A stretch of DNA of 64,000 nt, from contig PCUU01000059.1 of NCBI GenBank assembly GCA_002786855.1, forward strand, positions 1 to 64,000, in the 5' to 3' direction. Shown here piece after piece: positions 57,017 through 64,000 of the stretch. This DNA comes from Cytophagales bacterium CG12_big_fil_rev_8_21_14_0_65_40_12. GTDB lineage: Bacteria > Bacteroidota > Bacteroidia > Cytophagales > Cyclobacteriaceae. The notes under the pieces are model-generated. The model made no database searches and had not been told where the DNA came from. It saw only the letters and a list, made by a program, of their open reading frames with translations. A program made the translations under genes and the position numbers. The first letter of the stretch is position 1; the number at the start of each line of letters is the position of its first letter.

Positions 57017-57068
57017 ATCAATCTAAATACCAAAAAATCAATCCGCTTTGATTCATAAATAAATTGGA

Positions 57069-58265
57069 ATGAAAAAAATCTTAGTTATCGGTGCTTTTTC
57101 CTTGCTAGCAATCGCAGTGCAAGCGCAAAATTATTATGTATATGTGACTGCCGAATCGGAAGATGAAGTATCGGTCATAAAGTTTGATGGTAAAAAGGCA
57201 GAAACCATCAAAACAATTCCTGTAGGCGTTTGGCCAGCTGAAAATGAAGGTCCACATGGGATTACAATTGCCCCTGATGGCAAGCATTGGTACTTGAGCA
57301 TGGCCCATGGCAACCCTTACGGAACGCTCTACAAATATGAAACCGGGTCAGATGAGCTTGTTGGTAGTGTACAACTCGGATTATTTCCTGCTTCTATGCA
57401 AATCTCTCCTGTCACTGGACTGCTTTACTGCGTTAATTTTAACTTGCATGGCGACATGGTGCCAAGCTCAGTATCTGTGGTAGATGTTGAGACCATGACT
57501 GAGTTGACTCAAATTACAACAGGCGCCATGCCTCATGGTTCAAGGCTCTCCAGCGATGGAATGAAACACTATTCAGTAGCCATGATGTCTGGCGAACTCT
57601 TCGAAATTGATGCACTCAATCTAAAAGTTTTGCGCACCTTGGATTTAGACGAAGCTTCTAAAATGGCAGGAATGGATCATTCAATGATGGACCATTCCAC
57701 CATGGACCATTCGAAAATGGGCGAGGAAAAGAAAACAGCACCCAAAATGGATGGCATAGACCACAGTAAAATGGATCATTCCAAAATGGACCACTCGGGG
57801 ATGGACATGCCTGCCATGAAACATTCTACTTTTAAGCCTACTTGGGTAAGTCCTCACCCTTCTAAAAACCTAGTTTATGTCGCTGGCAATGGTAGCAATG
57901 AGGTATTGGAAATCGATGCGGATACCTGGAAAGTCACCCGCAAATTCGTGACCGATAAAGGTCCTTATAATATCGACCTTTCACCAGATGGCAAGCGCAT
58001 GGTCGTTTCGTACAAGACAGCAGCCAAAACGGGGGTTTGGGATTTAGAGAGCGGAAAAGAGCTGGCCCGCATCGACAATAGCCAAAAAGTAACCCATGGA
58101 GTGTCTATTTCATCGGATAGTAAGTTTGCATTTGTATCAGTTGAAGGAATTGGTGACGATCCGGGGATGGTAGATGTGATTGATTTAACGACTAACAAGC
58201 TGATAGACACGGCCTATCTGGGCAAACAAGCAGGAGGAATTGCTTTCTGGAAAATAGAGCGCTAA
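57069..58265 (+). CDS. YVTN-type secreted beta-propeller with Met/His-rich insert
   Basis: A 398-residue exported protein (signal peptide 1-18, ending QAQ) with YVTN/YncE-type propeller repeats (VAGNGSNEVLEIDADTWKV, PYNIDLSPDGKRMVVSY, VTHGVSISSDSKFAFVSV). Residues about 199-254 are an insert with six (M/I)DHS units, such as MDHSMMDHSTMDHS and DHSKMDHSKMDHS, ending MPAMKHS. Such Met/His clusters typically bind copper or silver, but the metal here is inferred. It sits behind the LVIVD protein and ahead of tRNA-Gln. No copper transporter or oxidase genes are nearby. Confidence 0.85.
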   Translation: MKKILVIGAFSLLAIAVQAQNYYVYVTAESEDEVSVIKFDGKKAETIKTIPVGVWPAENEGPHGITIAPDGKHWYLSMAHGNPYGTLYKYETGSDELVGSVQLGLFPASMQISPVTGLLYCVNFNLHGDMVPSSVSVVDVETMTELTQITTGAMPHGSRLSSDGMKHYSVAMMSGELFEIDALNLKVLRTLDLDEASKMAGMDHSMMDHSTMDHSKMGEEKKTAPKMDGIDHSKMDHSKMDHSGMDMPAMKHSTFKPTWVSPHPSKNLVYVAGNGSNEVLEIDADTWKVTRKFVTDKGPYNIDLSPDGKRMVVSYKTAAKTGVWDLESGKELARIDNSQKVTHGVSISSDSKFAFVSVEGIGDDPGMVDVIDLTTNKLIDTAYLGKQAGGIAFWKIER

Positions 58266-58314
58266 AAAAGTGATTTTTTTTCAACAATTCGTTTCCAGAA
58301 TTGAAAGCAAATAC

Positions 58315-58322
58315 TACTTTTG
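58315..58322 (+). promoter_or_regulatory. Predicted -7 promoter box of tRNA-Gln
   Basis: TACTTTTG matches TAnnTTTG, 16 bp before the tRNA. TTTC at 58292-58295 is a likely -33 element with 19-nt spacing. Confidence 0.65.
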
Positions 58323-58338
58323 TACTCCAATTACAGGA

Positions 58339-58411
58339 TGGTCTATGGTGTAACTGGCAACACGTCTGGTTTTGGTCCAGAAGAGTCTAGGTTCGAGCCC
58401 TAGTAGACCAA
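58339..58411 (+). tRNA. trnQ: tRNA-Gln (anticodon TTG)
   Basis: The acceptor stem pairs TGGTCTA (58339-58345) with TAGACCA (58404-58410), and base 58411 is the discriminator A. The anticodon stem is TCTGG/CCAGA with loop TTTTGGT, giving anticodon TTG, which reads CAA glutamine codons. GGTTCGAGCC is the T-arm. CCA is not encoded. A promoter box precedes it and a strong terminator follows, so it is transcribed alone. Confidence 0.95.
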
Positions 58412-58413
58412 CA

Positions 58414-58455
58414 AAACGAAAAAAGTCCCGCTGAAAAGTGGGACTTTTTTCGTTT
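58414..58455. terminator. Terminator of tRNA-Gln
   Basis: AAACGAAAAAAGTCCC (58414-58429) pairs with GGGACTTTTTTCGTTT (58440-58455), a 16-bp perfect stem around CGCTGAAAAGT. The T-run lies inside the 3' arm, and the stem can work in both directions. Confidence 0.92.
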
Positions 58456-58511
58456 ACACTTCCCGACAACTTAAGCCATTTCCATTAACTTAGGACAGAT
58501 AAGTTTTAATC

Positions 58512-59420
58512 ATGAACTGGAAAATAGATCGTAGAAAATTCCTTAGCCTGAGCGGAAGTATTGCAGGCGCAGTAGCCTTTGCACCCAACTCCATCTTTTC
58601 AAGCCAATCGGCTAAAGTTAAATTCGGATTGATTACCGACTCACATTATGCCGATCGTGAAAATAATGGCACTCGCTTCTACAGGCAGTCGCTGGCAAAA
58701 ATGCGAGAATGCATAGAAATCTTCAATCAAGAGAAAGTGGATTTCGCCATTCATTTAGGGGATTTCAAAGATGAAGATCCCAATCAAAGAACAGAAGATA
58801 CTTTGCGATATCTTAAAGCCATAGAGGCAGAGTTCGCCAAGTTCAACGGCCCGCGTTTTCATTGTGTTGGCAATCATGACGTTGACAGCATTACCAAGCA
58901 GCAGTTTCTCGCTAACATTGAAAATACTGGTATTGCTAAAGATAAAAGCTATTACTCTTTCGATCAAAAAGGCTTTCATTTTGTAGTGCTAGATGCCAAT
59001 TACGATAAAACTGGCAAAGATCATTTTTATAAAGACGGAGCCAATTGGCAAGATGTAAATATCCCACAAGTCCAAAGGGATTGGATGGCCAATGATTTAG
59101 CCAAAACCCAGCTACCCACCATTGTCTTCTGCCATCATCCCCTATTCGAGTATTTGAGCGGAAGTGCAACTATGCATGTTCAGGGTTTTGAAGGCATTCA
59201 AAAAATAATGGAAAACTCGGGCAGGGTAAAAGCCTCGATCCATGGCCATGTACATAACGAGAAATTCACGACCATAAAAGGCATTCAATACATTACTCAA
59301 TTAGGAATGGTGGATGAAAGTGGTTTGGAGAATAACAGTTTCGCGATTATCACCTGTACAGAAAGCCAACTGCAATTGGACGGCTATAAGCGCACCACGG
59401 ATAAGTCATTTTCTTTTTGA
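58512..59420 (+). CDS. Exported metallophosphoesterase
   Basis: A 302-residue calcineurin-like phosphoesterase with a Tat-type signal (IDRRKFLSLSGSIAGAVAFA). Metal-binding motifs are ITDSHYADR near residue 44 (a variant of D-x-H), FAIHLGDFKDED, VGNHDVDS, FCHHPLFEYL and SIHGHVHNE. All five blocks of the family are present, so it is probably active. The substrate is unknown. It follows tRNA-Gln and precedes a REP-like element. Confidence 0.9.
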   Translation: MNWKIDRRKFLSLSGSIAGAVAFAPNSIFSSQSAKVKFGLITDSHYADRENNGTRFYRQSLAKMRECIEIFNQEKVDFAIHLGDFKDEDPNQRTEDTLRYLKAIEAEFAKFNGPRFHCVGNHDVDSITKQQFLANIENTGIAKDKSYYSFDQKGFHFVVLDANYDKTGKDHFYKDGANWQDVNIPQVQRDWMANDLAKTQLPTIVFCHHPLFEYLSGSATMHVQGFEGIQKIMENSGRVKASIHGHVHNEKFTTIKGIQYITQLGMVDESGLENNSFAIITCTESQLQLDGYKRTTDKSFSF

Positions 59421-59441
59421 AATAGGCCGTTTAAAAATTAC

Positions 59442-59551
59442 AAACCGTTAAAACGGTTCGCTGAAATCATATGATCAATAGCCCACGGTTTAAACCGTGG
59501 GCTATTAGCAAATCTTCCGTTCTGCAATGGTTTTAACCATTTTTTAAATGG
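59442..59551 (-). repeat. REP-like palindromic element, copy C (inverted)
   Basis: Blocks read AACCGTTAAAACGGTT, then a perfect 30-bp palindrome (59477-59506, arms AATAGCCCACGGTTT and AAACCGTGGGCTATT), then AATGGTTTTAACCATT. This is copy A in reverse orientation, and it is the best-preserved of the three. It lies in the 239-bp gap between the metallophosphoesterase and ChaN-like genes. Confidence 0.9.
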
Positions 59552-59659
59552 GAGGCATTTTGAAAACAGCATTCTATCTACATCAAAATTGAGTTTAATC
59601 TTTCAGCCATTTAGTTTACATTCACACATCCATTTTTTGAAGCTCAAATCCAGATTACC

Positions 59660-60514
59660 ATGAAAAGACTGTTGTTTGTTTCCGCATTATGCTTTTTTAT
59701 CATCGGGGCTTTCGCGCAGAAGAAACCAGCCTATATCATCTTCAATGCAAAAGGCAAAAAGGTGAGCTATAAAAAGATGATGAAGGACTTGGCTAAAAAG
59801 GACATCATTCTCTTTGGTGAACTTCATAATAACGCCATTGCCCATTGGCTTCAATTTGAAGTGACCAATGACTTGATCGCGCAAAAACCAATGACCTTAG
59901 GTGCAGAAATGTTCGAAGCAGATAATCAAGAGCCTCTCAACGCTTATTTAGCTGGTGAAATCAATGCAAAAGGCTTAGATACGCTTGCACGACTTTGGCC
60001 GAATTACAAAACCGATTATGCGCCATTGGTGAACTTGGCCAAGGACAACAAACTCCCCTTTATTGCCACGAATATTCCAAGACGCTATGCAAGTTTGGTC
60101 AACAAACAGGGCTTCAAGGCATTAGACGCACTTTCGGCTCAAGAAAAGGAATGGGTTGCTCCACTACCTTTCCCTTACGATAGCGAACTTCCTACCTACA
60201 AAAACATTTTGACCATGATGGGTGATCATGGCACTCCAGAACTGGTAATGGCCCAAGCCAGTAAAGATGCGACCATGGCACATTTCATTTTGCAACACTT
60301 TAAGGTGGGAAATGGATTTATCCACTATAATGGCTCTTATCATTCCAACAATTACGAAGGCATTCTTTGGTACTTGATAAACCAGCGAAGTGAATTGAAT
60401 TACGGCACTATTGCCACGGTTTCGCAAGACGACATCACTCAATTGATGGAAGAGAATAAAGGCTTGGCTGATTTTATTATTTGTGTGGATAGCAATATGA
60501 CGAACACTTACTAG
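59660..60514 (+). CDS. ChaN family protein, haem-binding-uptake-like
   Basis: A 284-residue exported protein (signal peptide 1-19, ending AFAQ) of the ChaN family, related to the iron-regulated haem-binding lipoprotein ChaN of Campylobacter. Signatures are DIILFGELHNNAIAHWLQFE near residue 50, MTLGAEMFEADNQEPLN near 80, and GFIHYNGSYHSNNYEGILWY near 220. No lipobox Cys is seen, so it is periplasmic or secreted rather than lipid-anchored. Haem or iron binding is an inference from the family. It stands alone. Confidence 0.85.
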   Translation: MKRLLFVSALCFFIIGAFAQKKPAYIIFNAKGKKVSYKKMMKDLAKKDIILFGELHNNAIAHWLQFEVTNDLIAQKPMTLGAEMFEADNQEPLNAYLAGEINAKGLDTLARLWPNYKTDYAPLVNLAKDNKLPFIATNIPRRYASLVNKQGFKALDALSAQEKEWVAPLPFPYDSELPTYKNILTMMGDHGTPELVMAQASKDATMAHFILQHFKVGNGFIHYNGSYHSNNYEGILWYLINQRSELNYGTIATVSQDDITQLMEENKGLADFIICVDSNMTNTY

Positions 60515-60759
60515 CCCTAAGCCATTTTTATCCCTTTCATTTCAAGGCAAATCCAATATTCATAAAGCCTTTCCAATATATTATCGTAAATTGCGCAAGC
60601 GTAATGATGTAAATACCCTTCAAGTAATTCCCCAGTCGAGCAGCGCCCTGATTCTCATCGGCCATTGTTTGAACAAGCTACTTACTAATTGAGTATTTCT
60701 TTACTCCCTGATTGATTGTGTAGATCAATTTTGACATCATTTTTAATATAAAATACTGA

Positions 60760-61203
60760 ATGGCTAAATCGCAAGAAACATTTAACAAGAAAGAAAAAGA
60801 GAAGAAGCGTTTGAAAAAACGTCAGGACAAACAGCAAAAGAAAGAAGAGCGCAAATCAACTTCGAATAGTGATTTTGACAGCATGATTGCTTATGTTGAT
60901 GAAGATGGTAACATCACTGATACTCCCCCAGATCCAACTATCAAAAAGAAAAAAGTCGATGCCAAATCTATTGAGATTGGTGTGCCTAAGAGAGAAGATG
61001 TTGTAGAAGCGGTTCGTAAAGGACGTATAGAATTCTTCAACGATTCAAAAGGCTACGGTTTTATCAAGGAATTAGACACACAAGAAAAATTCTTTGTGCA
61101 TGTCAATGGCTTATTAGAAGATGTTCGTGAAAACGACAAAGTGAGCTTCGAACTCGAAAGAGGAATGAAAGGCATGAATGCCGTTAAGGTTAAAAAAATC
61201 TAG
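60760..61203 (+). CDS. Cold-shock-domain protein with basic N-terminal extension
   Basis: A 147-residue protein. The first 35 residues are almost entirely Lys/Arg/Glu/Gln (FNKKEKEKKRLKKRQDKQQ, then KKEERK); residues about 36-85 are a linker; and residues about 88-147 are a cold-shock domain with RNP1 (SKGYGFIKEL) and RNP2 (KFFVHV) motifs that bind single-stranded nucleic acid. The basic extension is common in Bacteroidota CSPs. It is probably an RNA chaperone. The 245-bp upstream gap could hold a leader, but I saw no clear fold. Confidence 0.9.
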   Translation: MAKSQETFNKKEKEKKRLKKRQDKQQKKEERKSTSNSDFDSMIAYVDEDGNITDTPPDPTIKKKKVDAKSIEIGVPKREDVVEAVRKGRIEFFNDSKGYGFIKELDTQEKFFVHVNGLLEDVRENDKVSFELERGMKGMNAVKVKKI

Positions 61204-61221
61204 ATTACAATTTGTTTAAAG

Positions 61222-61255
61222 CTTAGTTTTGAAGGTTAATCCATTCAAAACTAAG
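61222..61255. terminator. Bidirectional hairpin between convergent genes
   Basis: CTTAGTTTTGAA (61222-61233) pairs perfectly with TTCAAAACTAAG (61244-61255). It lies between the cold-shock gene and the convergent pbpC gene. Confidence 0.65.
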
Positions 61256-61318
61256 TGGCCAAACAATCTCAAGGGCCCAATTTCTGGCTATTATTTTACC
61301 CCTTATTTCAGCAACAAA

Positions 61319-63769
61319 TCACTGCCCTTTCAATACTTCGAAAGTGCGTTCGATTTGATTCCCCTCATCGTCTATCACGGTTATTTTATGCAGTCCGGCC
61401 TGCGGTGAAACTTCCATAGTATGATTTCCTGAAGTCATTCCGAGGTATTGATTATCTAAATGCCAGTACAAAGGTGTTTGAGATTTTCGGTGGGCGACTT
61501 CAAAAACAACCGCTTCGCGAAGCCCTTCTAAATTAGTGGGAATATAAAACTGAGCATTTGGCGCAGGATACACCATGTCCATCACCTGCATATTCAATGT
61601 TTCGCCAAAGCAATCACTGCGCAAAGGCGGTAATTCTTGGTAAGTCGGATGTCTCTTTTTATAATATAAAGCCTGTTTTGGAGGCAGCACAAACCAATTC
61701 TTGGTGACCATTTCAGCAATTGGATAACAGTCTGAGTTAACACGATACTTTTCTGTTTTATCTAAGTGTACACGCTGATGAAAAGGGCTTGCAGGACTTT
61801 GCAATCCCGACTTTGGTATTAAAACTGTATCCACCTGAATTGAATACTGTGAAGCCAAATAGCCAGATTGCCCGTCTACTGGTGCATAAACCAATTCGGC
61901 CATGGGCGGATTGAACCATGTTGTTTCTGGGAGCATATCAAAAAGATCAAATAAAATTGGTGCTGCTGCTTGAATGCCTGTGAGATTTGGTCGGCCTTCT
62001 CCATCGGCATTACCTACCCAAACCGCCACAACATATTCTGGCGTAATCCCAATGGCCCAGCCATCGCGATAGCCAAAACTGGTACCCGTTTTCCAAGCAA
62101 TTTGCCTCGAACTCGAATACATTTTCCATGCGGCATCTTCGCCCGGACGATACACTTCGAGCATCGCCTTAAAGGCAAACCAAATAGAAGCCGCACTCAA
62201 TTGTTTGTTGTCATTGAGTTCGATGTTTTCTGTTTCATGTTGCTTAGAAAAGGCTTCGTCATTATTGACATTAAATAATGAGCTATAAACCTTAGGCTTC
62301 GAACCTCGAACATCAAGCTTGGGATTCGTATACTCGGCAAAGTCAAAATCGCCTTTGGCGTAGCGAGCTTTGGGTGGTCTTCCATTGAATTGCGTTAGCG
62401 TACGCGCCATTCCAGCGTAGATATTGGCTAAATCCCAAAGTGTTCCCTCAGAACCTCCTAAAATCAACGACAAACCATAATGATCGGCAGGTTGAGTCAA
62501 AGTAGTCATTCCCAGATCCCTTAATTTCTCATGAAAACGAGGATAACCATAGGCTTGCAGCATATTGACGGCTGGAATGTTCAATGACCTCGATAAAGCC
62601 ATATCAGCAGGAACTGCACCGTCATATTCTCGGGTGTAATTCTTGGGAGCGAAATTCTTGAAGTAAACGGGCACATCAGATAATAAGGATTTTGGAAGCA
62701 TCAAACCATCATCGAGCATGGCAGCATAAAGCATTGGCTTAAGCAAACTCCCTGTACTTCTTGGCGCTTGAATCACATCTACTTGTTGACCACTGTTGGG
62801 GCGATCTTGATCTAATACATTGCCAACATAAGCCATGACTTGATTTGACTTAACATCTAAGATCAGTGCTGAAGCGTTGTCAATGCCGTCCAATTTCAAC
62901 AATGCATTATGGTTCTTTAAAACTCGATCCACCCTGCGCTGTAAATTGGCATCAATAGAACTATGAATGATAGTTTCCTCCTTCCCGTCTTTGATGGCCT
63001 TATCGATTAAATGCAAGGCTTGCATCGGGATGTCATTGGGCTTGGAAGGAATAGGCTCTTCTTTGGCCAAGGCTAAACTGGTTTGATCAAAGTAACCTTC
63101 GGCATAAAGTCGATCTAAAAGGCGGTTTCGTTTCGCTTTAAGCGGAGCAGTATTTCTACCCGGGTAAAGGAGACTCGGTTGATTAGGCAAAACGGCCAAA
63201 AGTGCTGCTTCCGCCCAACTTAACTCATGTGCCCTTCGACCAAAATAACGCAATGAAGCGGCTTCAATCCCAACCGTATTACCCCCAAATGGCGCATGTG
63301 AAGCATAAATCTTCAGGATTTCAGTCTTGGAGTACCGAAGCTCAAGTCGTGTAGCCAAAACCATTTCTATCAGCTTCTCGCGAAAACTTCTAGACTTTCC
63401 CTTTCTATACAGTCGGATGACTTGCATGCTGATGGTACTGCCTCCACTGACTACTTTTCTGGATTTGATATTTTGAACCATGGCCCTACCGAAAGCCATT
63501 GGGTCTACCCCAGGATGGGAATAGAAGTGCTGATCTTCGAAAAGAAGTAGGGCTTTTTTATACTTATCGGCTAGTGAATCTACTTGAGGAAAACGCCACT
63601 GCCCATCACTAGCAATTCTAGCGGAAAGCATTTCTCCATTAGACGCGTTGAGCACAGTAGCGTAAGGATCATTGAAAAGGGTTTTTGGCAAACAGAAATA
63701 ATATACCACCGACAGCGAAAGTGCAATCGCAGCTAAATAGTAGCGGTATTTAATGAGCTGTTTTTTCAT
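61319..63769 (-). CDS. pbpC: Penicillin-binding protein 1C
   Basis: An 816-residue bifunctional peptidoglycan synthase. After a membrane anchor (about residues 8-26) comes the glycosyltransferase domain with EDQHFYSHPGVDPMAFGRA (catalytic Glu near residue 70) and GGSTISMQVIRLYRKG. The transpeptidase domain has TGSLLKPMLYAAML (SxxK), SRSLNIPAVN (SxN) and KTGTSFGYRDGWAIG (KTG). A C-terminal beta domain of the PBP1C type follows (about 700-816). It lies directly downstream of the alpha-2-macroglobulin gene, the usual pbpC partner. Confidence 0.95.
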   Translation of the reverse strand: MKKQLIKYRYYLAAIALSLSVVYYFCLPKTLFNDPYATVLNASNGEMLSARIASDGQWRFPQVDSLADKYKKALLLFEDQHFYSHPGVDPMAFGRAMVQNIKSRKVVSGGSTISMQVIRLYRKGKSRSFREKLIEMVLATRLELRYSKTEILKIYASHAPFGGNTVGIEAASLRYFGRRAHELSWAEAALLAVLPNQPSLLYPGRNTAPLKAKRNRLLDRLYAEGYFDQTSLALAKEEPIPSKPNDIPMQALHLIDKAIKDGKEETIIHSSIDANLQRRVDRVLKNHNALLKLDGIDNASALILDVKSNQVMAYVGNVLDQDRPNSGQQVDVIQAPRSTGSLLKPMLYAAMLDDGLMLPKSLLSDVPVYFKNFAPKNYTREYDGAVPADMALSRSLNIPAVNMLQAYGYPRFHEKLRDLGMTTLTQPADHYGLSLILGGSEGTLWDLANIYAGMARTLTQFNGRPPKARYAKGDFDFAEYTNPKLDVRGSKPKVYSSLFNVNNDEAFSKQHETENIELNDNKQLSAASIWFAFKAMLEVYRPGEDAAWKMYSSSRQIAWKTGTSFGYRDGWAIGITPEYVVAVWVGNADGEGRPNLTGIQAAAPILFDLFDMLPETTWFNPPMAELVYAPVDGQSGYLASQYSIQVDTVLIPKSGLQSPASPFHQRVHLDKTEKYRVNSDCYPIAEMVTKNWFVLPPKQALYYKKRHPTYQELPPLRSDCFGETLNMQVMDMVYPAPNAQFYIPTNLEGLREAVVFEVAHRKSQTPLYWHLDNQYLGMTSGNHTMEVSPQAGLHKITVIDDEGNQIERTFEVLKGQ

Positions 63770-63810
63770 TTCAATTTCTAATGTATAGTGGGCAAACCCA
63801 TTTTCTTACG

Positions 63811-63872
63811 GATACTGAAACAAGTTCAGTATGACTGCAAGACCTTACAGGTTTCAAAAACCTGCAAGGTCT
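63811..63872. repeat. Pair of extragenic hairpins between alpha-2-macroglobulin and pbpC
   Basis: Hairpin 1: ATACTGAA (63812-63819)/TTCAGTAT (63825-63832). Hairpin 2: AGACCTTACAGGTTT (63840-63854)/AAACCTGCAAGGTCT (63858-63872) with one mismatch. Both look like known types of extragenic palindrome in Bacteroidota genomes and may attenuate transcription into pbpC. Confidence 0.6.
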
Positions 63873-63885
63873 CAGTACTACCTAC

Positions 63886-64000
63886 TTAATTCACTCTTTC
63901 AACAAATACCCATTGACCTGGAATTCGGGCGTTCACTGTATTGTCATACATGGCTTCCACATTGACGGATGGCAGGTAAAACTTGCCTGAATAAGTAGCA
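63886..64000 (-). CDS. Alpha-2-macroglobulin family protein, C-terminal end only
   Basis: The last 37 codons of a minus-strand gene run off the right edge. They end with a block containing YLPSVNVEAMYDNTVNARI, then GQWVFVERVN and a stop at 63886-63888. This matches the terminal part of bacterial alpha-2-macroglobulins, large periplasmic protease inhibitors usually encoded next to pbpC. It lies 116 bp upstream of pbpC on the same strand, separated by two hairpins. Most of the gene is outside the window. Confidence 0.75.
   Translation of the reverse strand, partial: ATYSGKFYLPSVNVEAMYDNTVNARIPGQWVFVERVN

Overview
This is a chromosomal segment of a Bacteroidota bacterium, most likely a marine Cytophagales relative of Roseivirga or Fulvivirga. 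I infer this from several signs. A gldC gliding gene and a GSCFA protein are present. There are many TonB-dependent and lipoprotein genes whose mature N-termini are acidic after the lipobox Cys. The replicative DnaE carries an N-terminal DnaQ-type exonuclease, and promoters match the Bacteroidota pattern TTTG - about 20 nt - TAnnTTTG (clearest at 31602-31633). No rRNA, CRISPR array, complete IS or prophage was seen. The one tRNA is tRNA-Gln(TTG) at 58339-58411.

Layout. 0-12.6 kb: envelope and housekeeping genes (P1 peptidase, PPOX protein, DUF3267 and DUF3050 proteins, glutamate-synthase-like flavoprotein, two lipoproteins with TonB C-terminal domains, GSCFA protein, DUF255 thioredoxin-like protein, PriA). 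12.7-16.4 kb: a Bro-N protein, XerD, AroQ, then two adjacent toxin-antitoxin modules (a VapC-type PIN toxin and an MntA/HepT pair). 16.4-25.5 kb: an AddB-like nuclease, a cation/proton antiporter, folE-cysS-dcd and cysE-cysM. 25.5-27.8 kb: a scar of decayed mobile DNA (integrase C-terminal fragment, FISUMP lipoprotein, 3' end of a group II intron). 27.8-31.1 kb: a membrane protein and a large M14 peptidase. 31.1-33.7 kb: a type IV AbiE-like toxin-antitoxin operon with a palindromic operator embedded in its promoter, bracketed by two copies of a REP-like element. 33.7-44.4 kb: PIG-L deacetylase, secreted and membrane proteins of unknown role, dnaE, trxA, a LytTR regulator and an intradiol-dioxygenase/thioredoxin fusion. 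44.5-47.4 kb: the prs-rplY-pth-thiamine-binding-gldC cluster. 47.6-64 kb: TonB-dependent receptor plus SGNH lipoprotein, kdsB, tpx, secreted beta-propeller proteins (one with a Met/His-rich metal-binding-like insert), tRNA-Gln, metallophosphoesterase, ChaN-like protein, cold-shock protein, pbpC and the end of an alpha-2-macroglobulin gene.

Most of the window is ordinary chromosome. The unusual content is in the toxin-antitoxin and repeat region at 31.1-33.7 kb, the double toxin-antitoxin locus at 15.0-16.4 kb, the decayed island at 25.5-27.8 kb, and a few odd protein architectures: an AbiEi-like antitoxin with a PD-(D/E)XK-like front end, the intradiol-thioredoxin fusion, TonB domains on lipid anchors, and the MDHS-repeat propeller.
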